DNA from: CAWBJP01 sp044867425
Lineage (GTDB): Bacteria; Actinomycetota; Acidimicrobiia; IMCC26256; BP-133
Reading direction: 5' to 3'
Assembly (NCBI GenBank): GCA_044867425.1
Contig: JBIOUX010000203.1
Location: forward strand, 1-64,000
Length of the DNA stretch: 64,000 nucleotides
The stretch's first letter is position 1. The number at the start of each line of letters is the position of its first letter. Shown here one piece after another: positions 16,355 through 25,020 of the stretch. The notes below the pieces were generated by a model, which was not told the origin of the DNA, did no database searches, and worked only from the letters and a program-made list of their open reading frames with translations. Both the position numbers and the translations under genes were made by a program.

Positions 16355-16921
16355 GTGACCGTCTCGGTCGTCCTCGACGCCTGCGTGCTCTATCCCATCG
16401 GGTTGCGGGACACGCTGCTCAACCTCACCGAAGCCGGCTGCTACCGGGTGCACTGGACCGAGGAGATCCTGACCGAGACGACTCGGAACATCGTCGAAGA
16501 CACGCCGGGCCTCACGGCCGGACACCTCGGCAAGACGTTCGCCGCGATGCGCCGGGCCTTCCCTGACGCCATGGTCGAGGGCTACGAACACCTCGTCGAC
16601 TCGATGACCAACCACCCGAAAGACCGCCACGTCCTGGCCGCCGCAGTCGCCGCCGAGGCTGAGGTGATCGTGACCCTGAACACGCGGCACTTCCCCCAAG
16701 TCGCCTGCGATCCGCACGGGATCGCCGTGCAGACCCCCGACGCCCTCCTGTGCGAGGCCGTCACGGCTTGGCCGGAATTGGTGGCCGCGGTTCTGGTAGC
16801 TCAGGCCGGGCGAAAGACGCGCCCCGCGATGTCCACCGGCGAGATGCTCGACCGCCTCGCTACCCACGTTCCCCAGTTCGTCGCCCTGGTGAAGCCCCTG
16901 ATGCTGAACGAGATGGCCTGA
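16355..16921 (+). CDS. PIN-domain toxin (putative ribonuclease)
   Basis: A 188-aa PIN protein of the VapC-like superfamily, GTG start at 16355. Acidic metal-site candidates are Asp8 in VVLDAC, Glu36-Glu37 in WTEEILTE, and Asp90 in HPKDRHVLAAA, followed by VIVTLNTRHF. These enzymes cut RNA and stop growth when not held by the antitoxin. The usual PIN body is about 135 residues; the extra C-terminal helices match the larger subgroup paired with excisionase-type antitoxins. Probably a stabilising cargo that helps explain why the otherwise broken element persists. Confidence 0.82.
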   Translation: MTVSVVLDACVLYPIGLRDTLLNLTEAGCYRVHWTEEILTETTRNIVEDTPGLTAGHLGKTFAAMRRAFPDAMVEGYEHLVDSMTNHPKDRHVLAAAVAAEAEVIVTLNTRHFPQVACDPHGIAVQTPDALLCEAVTAWPELVAAVLVAQAGRKTRPAMSTGEMLDRLATHVPQFVALVKPLMLNEMA

Positions 16922-16950
16922 CGATGACCCACTTGGGGCGACCCGGATTT

Positions 16951-16992
16951 CGGGACGCTGAGGTCGCGGGTTCAAATCCCGCCGTCCCGACA
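16951..16992 (+). other. tRNA-Pro-like remnant (acceptor plus T arm only)
   Basis: A T-arm GCGGG-TTCAAAT-CCCGC followed by CGTCCCG-ACA, the 3' end expected of an actinobacterial tRNA-Pro. Upstream CGGGACG (16951-16957) pairs perfectly with CGTCCCG, so the acceptor stem is complete, but the D and anticodon arms are missing. It cannot be a working tRNA. It may be an old attachment site of a second element. Confidence 0.65.
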
Positions 16993-17347
16993 GAGAGAAA
17001 CTGCTGCTCAGGGCCGGATTGGGCCGGTCCTGAGTCGCGTTCAGAGGCGGCGTGAACGGCCGACAGACCATAAAAAGACCACAAACATCGCGGGCACTCG
17101 GGGTCAAGAGGCGGCGTCCAAATGCACTCTCGGCCACGGAGAGTTGCCATCAGCTCTGCCTGTCGGGCGGCCGGGAACGACGTCCGACCCGGCCCACGTG
17201 ACGGGGCCGTGCTGGTCTGACTTCGGCCACGAACAGTGAGTGGCTGGCGGCGAGAGGTCTCACGCGACCCGCCAGACGACGAGCCGAACGCCGAATGATG
17301 CGCGGGGTCAAACCAATCGGGCCGCTGCTTGGCGCCTCAAGGGTTGT
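16993..17347. other. gene-free stretch inside the element
   Basis: No convincing coding sequence on either strand. It includes GACCATAAAAAGACCA (17067-17082), a short direct repeat close behind the tRNA-Pro-like remnant that could be an integrase arm site of a lost element. Otherwise nothing recognisable. Confidence 0.4.
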
Positions 17348-20300
17348 TCACGTCAGGAGATGAACGGCGCGACGCTCGATGTTGGCAAGGCCACGCTCTC
17401 GTGCGGTGGCGACGACCTGGCCGAGGAGGTCCCGGGCCCGCTCGACGTCGCCGGGCCGGGCCCGGGCGAGAAGCATCCGGGCCCACTCCAGCTGGGTTCG
17501 AGCCAGCCAGATCGGGGCGCCGATGCGCTCGTGGGTGGTGGCGGCGCTGGCGAAGCGGCGCTCGGCCTCGTCGAAGTCGCCGAACGTGGTGGCCAACGCG
17601 GCCAGGTAGTGGGCCACGGCGCCGAGCGCTCCTCCGCTGGTGAAGGAGATCTGGCTGGCATACGGTAGGAGCAGGTCGAAGAGCACTTGGGCCCGGCCCC
17701 GGTCACCCAAAAAGGCGCAGACGGCGGCGCACTGCGGCACGGCGAGCATCCAGGCGTTGTCCAGAGGCACAGCGAAGTTCTCACCGGCCAGCATTTCGTA
17801 GTGCGCGATGGCCTCGTCGGGCCGGTCGAGCTCGCAGAGGAGCAGCGCCAGGTAGGCCCGCAACAGAGGGAGGCCGGGGACCGCGGCCACCCTTTCAGTG
17901 AGGAGCTCCTCGAGCTCACCGAGCCGGCCCTGTTCGAAGCGGACGAGGAACAGGTGGCCAGCCAGGAAGCTGGCGGCATCGAGCTGGCCGGTGGCCTGCC
18001 CCAGTTCGAAACCGGCCCGGGCTCGGCGCTCGCCCTCTTCGAGGTCCCCAGCGAGGATGGTGCGAGCAGTCGCGGTTAGCCCCACCAGCCACCGCAGCGT
18101 GGGCTGCCCCAGCTCCTCGGTGAGGCGCTCGGCCGCCTCGAGGTGGAGGTCGGCCTCCTCAATGTCGCCCGACTCGACGAGGGCGCGGAAGCGAAGCAGC
18201 AAGGCCCGGGCGGTGATGACGGGGTCACCCAGGCGCTCGGCCAGCGGAACGAGTTCCTCGGTGTTGGCCAGTCGCTCCTCCAGGGTGTCCGGGAAGGAGA
18301 TCGTGAAGAACCGCTCGAGCAGGACGTGGGCGAGCGTGGCGACGTCCCCTGAGCGGCGGGCGATGGCCAGGGCCTCGTCCGCCAGGCGTATCCGCCGCTC
18401 CCGGTCGCCGGCGTACATGAGCTCCACCCCGAGGGCGGCGAGCAGCCGGGCCCGGGTCGGGGTGTCGTCGTCTCCCCCGGCCTCGAGCGCGGCTTCGAAG
18501 GCCGTCACGCGCTCGTGGTCGACCTCGCCGACGACGCTCGAGAACATGCCCCGGGTATTGGCCAGTGCCGCCCGAGCCACGGCATCCGCGTCGCCCCGCT
18601 CGGCGGCGAGGCCAGAGGCGTGCAGCAGCGTCTCTCGGTGGGACGGGTCACCCGCTCGGCGCTGGGCCTCCCCCATGGCGATCAGAAGCTCGATCCGTTC
18701 CTCTTCGGCGGAGCCCTCAGCAATGTCAAGCAACTCCAACGCCTGCTGGTAGTACGTCACCGCCTCGTCGTGGGCGAGTTGAGCCAGAGCCCGGTCGCCG
18801 GCCCGGGTGGCGTAGTCGACGGCCCGAGCAGTGTCGGCGGCTGGGGCGGCCGTCCGGGCCCAGTGGTGGGCCAAGGCGGGAAGGTAGTCGTCGAGGGCGC
18901 GGCCGTGGAGCGATTCGATGGCTTCTGCCACGCGGCGGTGGAGGGCCACGCGGCGAGGTCCGGACAGCTCGTCGTAGAGCGTCGCACGCACCAGGGCATG
19001 GGCGAATCGGTAGCGGGCCCCAGGGACCTCGACGAGCAGGCGGGCGTTGGTGGCCTCCTCGAAGGCGGCGAAGACCTCGTCCTCTTCGACTCCCGCGGCT
19101 CGCTCGACCACGGCCGCTTCAAACTCCGGGCCGACCACCGCGGCGGTGGCTAGCACCCGGTTGGTCGCCTCGGTGAGGCGCGACAAGCGCCGGCCGACGA
19201 CGTCCCGTACTCCTTCTGGAATGCCGAGCTCGTCGACGGCCGCATTGAGGACCCACCGGCCGTCGCGCTGCTCGATGGCGCCCGATTCCGACAGGTGGCG
19301 CAGCACCTCGGCGACGAAGAAGGGGTTTCCCTCCGTCTCCCGCCATACCACCCTGGGCAGCTGCTGTTCCTCCTCCTCAAGACTGTGGCCGGCGGCCGTC
19401 TCGATGAAGGCGGCCACCCCGGAGACGTCCAGGCCCGAGAGCACCAGGCGTTGCATCCCCCCGTCGCGGCGAAGCTCGGCGAGAAGGTCGCTCATCGGGT
19501 GGCCGCGGCCGATGTCGCTGTCGCGGTAGGTGATGAGGACTAAGAGGCGCAGCGCTTCCTGGGAACGCAACACGTGGCGCAGCAACAGGAGTGTCGGCTT
19601 GGCCGCCCAGTGGAGATCGTCGAGGACCAGGAGGACAGGCGCTTCAGCGGAAACGTCGGCGAGCCAGGCGGCTAGGGCGTCGAAGAGGCGGTAGCGCTCG
19701 GTCTCGGGATCGGAGCGCAGCGGCTCGGGAAGGTCACCGACGAACTCGGTCAGCTCGGGGAGGAGCCGGGCCAGCTCTCCGGCGTAGCGCCCGAGGCGGC
19801 GGTTCTCGGCAGAAGTGACGTAGTGGCGCAGGGCCTCGACGAACGGTTGGTAGGGAACACCGAGGTCCTCGTCACAGCGGCCGGCCAGCACGACTCCGCC
19901 CGACTCGCCGGTCCGAACGGCTAGCTCGACGGCCAGTCGGGTCTTACCGATGCCCGGTTCACCGGCCAGGAGTGCCACCCGCCGCTCACCCGCGGTTGCC
20001 TCCTTCCAAAGTTGCTGGAGGCGCTCCAGTTCCTCCTCCCGGCCAACGAAAACCCGCCCCGTCCGGGTCAGGAACGCAGGCATCGGAAGGACGGATCCAG
20101 CGAGCGGCTCCCAACGCACCTCGTAGGCCGCCACCGGCGCCGGCAAGCCCTTCAGGTCGAGCGCACCCACCGGTACAAACTGATGGCTGCCAGCGGTGCC
20201 GGCCAGCAGACGCACTACCTCGGTCACGAGAATCTTGGTGCCGCCGGCGGCCGCGCACAGCCGGGCAGCTTCGATGACCGGCGTGCCGAAGCAGTCCGAC

Positions 20301-20680
20301 TCCTCGAAAGCGACATCCCCGGCGCTGACCCCGATCCGCACTTCCAACGGCAGGTCGCTCGAACCCGACCGGTTGTGGCGGTCGAGGGCTTGCTGAATCG
20401 CAACCGCGGCACCGAGAGCGTCGGACGCTCCGATAAACGTGGCCATGACGCCGTCCCCGAGGTTCTTCACCAGTCGTCCCCGGTTCGCCACGATCGCGTT
20501 CGAGATCAGCCGGTCGTGGGTCCGGCGAAGCTCCTCGGCGGCGTCCTCCCCCAGACGAGACCGAAGCTCGGTCGATCCGACCAGGTCCGTGAAGACCACG
20601 ATTGCCGTCGATCGGTCCACCCCGGCGCCACTGTCCGCGACCACGTCCGAATCGTAGGCACGCCCTTCCGGCCGTGCCAC
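17348..20680 (-). CDS. class III nucleotide cyclase domain - AAA ATPase - TPR regulator
   Basis: A 1110-aa signalling protein, GTG start at 20680. Residues 25-190: class III adenylate/guanylate cyclase domain with metal-binding Asp32 (FTDLVGSTEL) and Asp76 (NLGDGVM). The transition-state Asn of the usual G-x-x-V-N-x-A-A-R is Ile136 here, with Arg140 kept, so full activity is doubtful. Residues 208-360: AAA_16/STAND-type ATPase with Walker A GEPGIGKT at 240-247 and Walker B LLVLDD at 350-355. The remainder is a long TPR-like helical array without a C-terminal LuxR helix-turn-helix. Closely resembles the second half of the regulator at 49678-53829. It sits inside the mobile element as the largest cargo gene. 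Target and signal unknown. Confidence 0.85.
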   Translation of the reverse strand: MARPEGRAYDSDVVADSGAGVDRSTAIVVFTDLVGSTELRSRLGEDAAEELRRTHDRLISNAIVANRGRLVKNLGDGVMATFIGASDALGAAVAIQQALDRHNRSGSSDLPLEVRIGVSAGDVAFEESDCFGTPVIEAARLCAAAGGTKILVTEVVRLLAGTAGSHQFVPVGALDLKGLPAPVAAYEVRWEPLAGSVLPMPAFLTRTGRVFVGREEELERLQQLWKEATAGERRVALLAGEPGIGKTRLAVELAVRTGESGGVVLAGRCDEDLGVPYQPFVEALRHYVTSAENRRLGRYAGELARLLPELTEFVGDLPEPLRSDPETERYRLFDALAAWLADVSAEAPVLLVLDDLHWAAKPTLLLLRHVLRSQEALRLLVLITYRDSDIGRGHPMSDLLAELRRDGGMQRLVLSGLDVSGVAAFIETAAGHSLEEEEQQLPRVVWRETEGNPFFVAEVLRHLSESGAIEQRDGRWVLNAAVDELGIPEGVRDVVGRRLSRLTEATNRVLATAAVVGPEFEAAVVERAAGVEEDEVFAAFEEATNARLLVEVPGARYRFAHALVRATLYDELSGPRRVALHRRVAEAIESLHGRALDDYLPALAHHWARTAAPAADTARAVDYATRAGDRALAQLAHDEAVTYYQQALELLDIAEGSAEEERIELLIAMGEAQRRAGDPSHRETLLHASGLAAERGDADAVARAALANTRGMFSSVVGEVDHERVTAFEAALEAGGDDDTPTRARLLAALGVELMYAGDRERRIRLADEALAIARRSGDVATLAHVLLERFFTISFPDTLEERLANTEELVPLAERLGDPVITARALLLRFRALVESGDIEEADLHLEAAERLTEELGQPTLRWLVGLTATARTILAGDLEEGERRARAGFELGQATGQLDAASFLAGHLFLVRFEQGRLGELEELLTERVAAVPGLPLLRAYLALLLCELDRPDEAIAHYEMLAGENFAVPLDNAWMLAVPQCAAVCAFLGDRGRAQVLFDLLLPYASQISFTSGGALGAVAHYLAALATTFGDFDEAERRFASAATTHERIGAPIWLARTQLEWARMLLARARPGDVERARDLLGQVVATARERGLANIERRAVHLLT

Positions 20681-20851
20681 CGGCTGGTGGGCTGGCGCTC
20701 ATGCCCTTCGGGCCGTCCGCGACGGACGGGGGCGCGTCGAGCGGTTCCAACGGCAGCGAATCGACAGATCGACGTTCTGGCGCTTCCGATCGCTGGTGAC
20801 CCGCCAATGCCCTGATTCACTCGGCGTGGCGGAGGTCGGCCAGCGGGTGCT

Positions 20852-22752
20852 TCACGCCGGAGCCGGATGAATCTGGCGTTTTCGGTCACCCGCTGAGTGC
20901 GCGACCGTCGCGCTCCTCCGAATGGGCTTCGGGAGGCTACAGCCCGAGATCGAGACTCGCCCCCAGCTCCGGCTGCCGACATGGGCGACTTGCTGGAGTT
21001 CGGGGAGGAGACCGTTTTCGAGGCCGCGGTCTGGGGTTGGAGTCGCCCGGTCGATCTCGCGGTCGAGGTGGTCGAGGCGCCGTTGGGCCTCAGGGTGCCC
21101 TGTGAGCCAGTCGTCTCGTTCCTCGACCTGCGGAGGAGTTCGTGTCGGCCCTCCTCGAGGGCGCTGATGTTTCCCTCCAGGCGGTCCCGCTCGGGGCCCG
21201 ACGCCCGCTCGAATAGTTCTTGGGCGGTCGTTTCCTCTGCGGCCGAGGCCTTGGCGCTGCGTTGCCAGTGGCGCCGGCTCCGCCAGTCCATGTTGGGCAT
21301 GCGGGCGAAGGTCTCCGCCTGGCGGCGGCCATGTTGTGCCCGGGCGAGTGCCTGGGCGGCTTCTCCCTCCGGGGTGTCGGCGTAGCGGCTGCGTCCGCTG
21401 CCGAGCTCCACGAGGGCTTGACGGAGGTCCGCCAGCCGGGACTCGACGCTGTGCAGGAGCGGCCGGGCATCCGGCGGAATGGCGGCGGCCACCGCTTCGC
21501 GCTCCGCCCGCAGGCGGGCCAGGCGCAGGGCCGATTCCGGGGAGATCGGGGGGTGGGCGCGGCTCGGAGGGAACTCGGGGGTGGGGGTGCCGGTGTCGAT
21601 GGCCCAGCGGGGTCTGTGTTCAGCTGACCAGTCGCGGGCGGGGTCTTCGACGGCCTGGTCGCGGTTGTCGGCGACGACATAGACCGACGACATAGACGTG
21701 GGATGTGTGCCGGGCCCGGCTCATGGCCATGTAGGCGAGTTCTCGGCCGCCGCCGTCTTCGTAGCGGTGGGCGGTGTCCACGGTGGCGCCCTGGGAGCGG
21801 TGGATGGTGACGGCGTACCCGAGGGCCAGCCGGTCAGCGGTCGCCTCTTCGGGGGCGAAGGGCTGGAGACGGCCGTCGTCCATGCGGGCCGTGAGGGTGT
21901 CCAGGCGGGGGTCGACCTCGAGGACCCGGCCCCGTTCGCTGGTGACCAGTTGACCGTCGGCGCCGGGGGCGAGGGTGACGATGCGGTCCCCGGCGGCGTA
22001 GCGGCGGCCGCCGGGGGCTGTCAGAAGTGGACCTCGAGCGCTTCGTTGGGGATCCCGGCGATGGCCCAGTGGCCGAGACGCCCCGACGGGCCATGGTCCG
22101 CCTCGATGGCGTAGCCCAAATCGACCGCCTTCCGGGCCGACGCCATCCGCCCGACCATGGTCGCGGCGTGGAGGTGCTCCCGCCACAGAGACGTGTCCGG
22201 CGCCTTGTAGCCGCCCCGCCGGTCGAGCATCTCGACCACGTTGGCCACCAGCACGTGGTCGTGGGGGCAGGGATCCGCGGCCCGGCTGGTCGCATGGCGG
22301 GTATGGGCGTAGACCAAGCCGCTGGTGGCCGCCGGCGTCCGGGAGCGACCGCGACGACCCCCCGCCCACCGGGTGAGCCCATCGAGATAGGCCAGGGTGG
22401 CGTCCCGCTCGGCGTCCATGATGGCGTGCATGTCCTCGACCCGGCCGAGAACGCCGAGCTCGGCCACCGACTTGTGGGCCGAGATCACCAGCTCCATCCC
22501 GGGACGAAGCGCGCGGACCAGCCGCCGGCCGGTCGTGGGGTCGCAGGCACCACCCGGGCCGTAGATGGCCACGTACTGAGCGTCGGTCACCGAACCGACC
22601 AGCCCGAACCGCTCCGCTCCCAAACCGCCCCAGGCGAGGGGGGTCTCGCCCCGGGAGGCGTAATAGGCCAGGGCCTGGCCGGCGTGATCGTCGGCCCGGT
22701 CGACGACGGTCGCCCGGTGGTAGGCCACCGAGTCCGCCCCCATCATCCGCAT
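20852..22752 (-). pseudogene. MobF-family relaxase/helicase (TraA/TrwC type), broken
   Basis: Conjugative relaxase remnant in at least four pieces. Piece 1 (22752-22021) is the TrwC relaxase domain: VAYHRATVVDRADDHAG at the N-terminus and the metal-site region DPCPHDHVLVANVVEM; it ends at a stop after EALEVHF. Piece 2 (about 22020-21698) is the helicase C-terminal part with GYAVTIHRSQGATVDTAH and ELAYMAMSRARHTSHVYVV. The intervening RecD-like Walker A/B region, several hundred residues in intact relatives, is gone. Piece 3 (21684 to about 21135) continues as VYVVADNRDQAVEDPARDW after a 13-bp tandem duplication. Piece 4 resumes in a third frame as ERDDWLTGHPEAQRRLDHLD. Clearly non-functional for transfer. 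Confidence 0.88.
21672..21697. repeat. 13-bp tandem duplication breaking the relaxase
   Basis: CGACGACATAGAC occurs twice head to tail (21672-21684 and 21685-21697). Deleting one copy restores the reading HTSHVYVVADNRDQ, so the duplication is the cause of the frameshift. Confidence 0.9.
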
Positions 22753-23374
22753 CCACGCCACAGCGTCGACACCCCCCGGCAACTTCGTTGCAATCGTCTT
22801 CGCCGCTTTGGGGAATTGAAGCGTTGAGTCGGGAGTTTGTAAAGGATTATTTCGTGAGTGGTTGTTCTTGGTTATTGGAGGTTAGTAGGGGTCTCTGGTG
22901 GTCAGTGGTATTGGCTATAGAGGTAGGCGTTACTCGCGTTGATCGGTTTCGACGGTGTGCCGGCCCACGGTGTCCGGAGATGCGACACACGGGCCGGTCG
23001 GCCTCCGGGTCCCGTGGCCAGCGGGAAGCTGGGAGCCCGAACGCCGCCCGAGCATGAGGCCACGAATTAGGTGGCGTGCGAGGCCGAGTGTGAGGTCGGG
23101 AACGCATTCTGGGGCGAATCTCCAGATTTTTCTTGGTCGGGAACGGTTCGGGAACCAAACCGGGAAGGTGACCGGGAATCCCGAAGCGCATGATCGGCCC
23201 CAAGAAACCCGCGTCGCGAAACCGGTTCCCGACCGCCAGTAGTTGATTGTGACGGGACCGGAAGGGCCGTCAACGGTGCCGACGAGTCAAGGAGGTGTTT
23301 CGAGGTTCGTGTCGCATTCTGGGCTGCGGGACGCGCATAGGTCCAAGAGAAGGCTGTCATAGGAGGAACGTAGA
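22753..23374. other. AT-richer control region upstream of xis-int
   Basis: About 620 bp without a convincing gene, noticeably poorer in GC than the rest (for example 22815-22925). It includes a cluster of GTCGGGAA-like boxes listed separately and ends with GGAGGA before the excisionase ATG. Likely the control or replication/excision region of the element. Confidence 0.5.
23094..23234. promoter_or_regulatory. cluster of CGGGAA iteron-like boxes
   Basis: Direct boxes GGTCGGGAACG at 23094-23104 and GGTCGGGAACGGTT at 23135-23148, CGGGAACC at 23149-23156, CGGGAAGG at 23161-23168, the palindrome CGGGAATCCCG at 23173-23183, and the inverted box ACCGGTTCCCGACC at 23221-23234. Could be binding sites for an element-encoded repressor or a replication protein; no such gene is intact here. 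Confidence 0.5.
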
Positions 23375-23692
23375 ATGGCGAAGACGACTGGGGTAGGCGG
23401 TGGCGTGAATGGGAATGGAGGGCGGCCACCGCTCATGGACATCGAAGCGGTGGCAGAACGCTTCTCGGTCGGGGTGCGCCACGTCCGCCGGCTCGTCACC
23501 GAGAAGCGGATCCCGTACCGGAAGTGGGGGCACCTCATCCGCTTCGAACCCGACGAGATCGAGGAATGGATCGCAGCCTCGCGAGTGCCGGAGCGGCCGG
23601 TACCGGATAGGGCAAGCCGCACGAGGCAGCCGTGGGCATCCCGCCCGCGGCAGTTCGACGAGAACGGAAGGAGGCGTGATCATGCCGACTAG
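23375..23692 (+). CDS. excisionase-type helix-turn-helix protein
   Basis: A 105-aa protein with one winged helix: MDIEAVAERFSVGVRHVRRL, then the wing WGHLIRFEPDEIEEWI, the HTH_17/Xis pattern. Good ribosome site GGAGGA 8 bp before the ATG. Its 3' end overlaps the integrase start at 23682, the standard xis-int coupling. It would direct integrase toward excision; with the integrase dead it may act only as a local DNA binder. A Gly-rich head and a basic Arg-rich tail flank the domain. Confidence 0.82.
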   Translation: MAKTTGVGGGVNGNGGRPPLMDIEAVAERFSVGVRHVRRLVTEKRIPYRKWGHLIRFEPDEIEEWIAASRVPERPVPDRASRTRQPWASRPRQFDENGRRRDHAD

Positions 23693-24849
23693 ACGCCGGC
23701 GGACTGCGGGGAGCGTACGGCGACTCCCCTCGGGGCGGTGGCAGGCCTGCATCCGCGATCCGCGCACGAACCTCCTGGAATCGCTCGGGAGCTACGACAC
23801 CAAGGGCGACGCCGACCGCGCCCTCGCACTGGCCACGACCGACGGGCTGCGCGGCCAGTGGGCCAGCCCTGCGCTCGGCCGGCGCCGCCTGGCCGAGTGG
23901 GTGGACCAATGGTGAGCCACGACGACCGACCTGGCTCCGACGACACGGGTAAGGGGACGAGGCGGTCATCCGTCGCCACGTCCTCCCGGCCTTTGGGACC
24001 TGCGCCCTGGCCGACGTCGGCCAGCTCGATGTCCGATCCTGGGTGGCCGACCTCGTGGCCTCCGGACTGGCGCCGACGACCGTCCACAAGGCGTACCAGG
24101 TGCTCTCCAAGGCCATGGGCGCCGCCGTGGATGCTGGCTTGCTGGCGCTCAGCCCCTGCCGCAATGTCCCGCTGCCCAAGGTCGAACCCCGTGAGATGCG
24201 ATTCCTCTCCCCCGACGAGATCGCACGCCTCGCCGCCGTCATCGCCCCCCGCTACCGCGCCCTCGTGCTGGTGGGCGGCTACGGCGGGCTCCGCATCGGC
24301 GAGCTGGCCGGGCTGCGCCGCGCCCGCGTCGATGTGCTCCGCGCCCGTCTCGACGTGGCCGAGAACATCGTGGAGGTCCGGGGCGAGGTCTTCACGGGCG
24401 GGCCCAAGACCCGAGCAGGTCGGCGCCAGATTCCACTCCCCCGCCCCGTGGCCGACGAGGTCGCCGTTCACCTCGAGCGCTTCGTACCGCCGGAACCCGA
24501 CTCCCTCGTCTTCGCCGGCCGGGACGGCGGCGCCCTTCGGGCCCGGGCCTGGCGGGCCCGGCATTGGGCACCGGCCGTGGCCGAAGGCGTGTTGGCGCCC
24601 CTGCGTCCGCACGACCTGCGCCACACCGCGGTGGCCCTCTGGATCGCCCAAGGGGCGAGCCCCAAGCAGATCGCCACCTGGGCCGGGCACACCTCGGTGT
24701 CAGTCGTGCTCGACCGCTACGGGCACCTCTTCCCGGGTCACGAGGAGGCGGTGATGCGGCGTCTCGAGGAGGGCTACGCGACACCCACGGCCCCCGTCCG
24801 GGCCGACGTGCGGACCCTCCCGAAAGCGTCCACCAAGCCCCACCATTGA
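23682..24849 (+). pseudogene. tyrosine integrase, nonsense codon plus frameshift
   Basis: Phage-type site-specific recombinase. The N-terminal part opens MPTRRRRTAGSVRRLPSGRW (AP2-like arm-binding domain) with ribosome site GGAGG. At 23913-23915 the expected Trp codon after VDQW is TGA (QW-stop-ATTTDLAPTTR). At 23953-23956 an extra G in a G-run shifts the frame. From there the core and catalytic domains read through normally to 24849: Arg in YGGLRIGELAGL, Lys in GGPKTRAGRR, HDLRHT, WAGHTS and the nucleophile Tyr in LDRYGHLF. All five catalytic residues remain; only the two upstream lesions disable it. It lies 100 bp from attR, as expected. Confidence 0.92.
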
Positions 24850-24856
24850 CCTCTCG

Positions 24857-24890
24857 TGCCATTTCGTTATGGCACGTTCGTGGCACGCCG
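24857..24890 (+). repeat. 34-bp subterminal repeat, right copy
   Basis: Partner of 15761-15794, 8 bp after the integrase stop. Same orientation and 32/34 identity; contains two TGGCACG motifs. Confidence 0.6.
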
Positions 24891-24906
24891 GGATTCCAAG
24901 CGCGAA

Positions 24907-24932
24907 TCAGCCCCGGCGAAAACCGGGGCTGA
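24907..24932. terminator. tRNA-Val terminator carried by the element
   Basis: TCAGCCCCGG-CGAAAA-CCGGGGCTGA, same stem as 15588-15612 with a different loop. It lies 14 bp beyond the encoded CCA of tRNA-Val, so the element brought its own terminator as well as the tRNA 3' half. Confidence 0.65.
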
Positions 24933-24945
24933 CCTGCTCTGTTGC

Positions 24946-25020
24946 TGGTGGGCGCTAGAGGATTTGAACCTCTGACCCCTTCCGCGTCAAGGAAGTGCTC
25001 TCCCCCTGAGCTAAGCGCCC
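24946..25020 (-). tRNA. tRNA-Val(GAC)
   Basis: 75 nt including encoded CCA (24946-24948). Acceptor GGGCGCT/AGCGCCC with discriminator A, D-arm region TAGCTCAG, anticodon stem CTTCC/GGAAG enclosing the loop TTGACGC (anticodon GAC), T-arm AGAGG-TTCAAAT-CCTCT. It is the integration site of the element; its 3' half is the attR core. Confidence 0.95.
24948..24995. repeat. right attachment site (attR) within tRNA-Val
   Basis: 48-bp core identical to 15622-15669. Since the tRNA 5' half lies to the right, DNA beyond 24995 is the original chromosome and the 3' half here was supplied by the element. Confidence 0.9.

Larger units (their letters stand above)
15622..24995. mobile_element. decayed integrative element in tRNA-Val(GAC)
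   Basis: About 9.4 kb bounded by 48-bp direct repeats of the tRNA-Val 3' half. It contains an excisionase, a tyrosine integrase next to attR, a MobF relaxase, a toxin-antitoxin pair and one large regulatory gene. The integrase has a nonsense codon and a frameshift and the relaxase is broken in at least three places, so the element should be unable to excise or transfer by itself. The layout (int next to the tRNA, xis just upstream and overlapping) is that of actinobacterial integrative and mobilisable elements. Confidence 0.9.

Noticed and set aside
16951..16992. Functional tRNA-Pro
   Set aside because: D arm and anticodon arm are absent.
22788..23057. Small plus-strand open frame in the element control region
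   Set aside because: No family resemblance, no ribosome site, and it runs into the iteron-like region.
23913..23915. TGA read as a recoded Trp or Sec in the integrase
   Set aside because: A second independent frameshift 40 bp later and the decayed relaxase indicate simple inactivation; no Sec insertion element seen.
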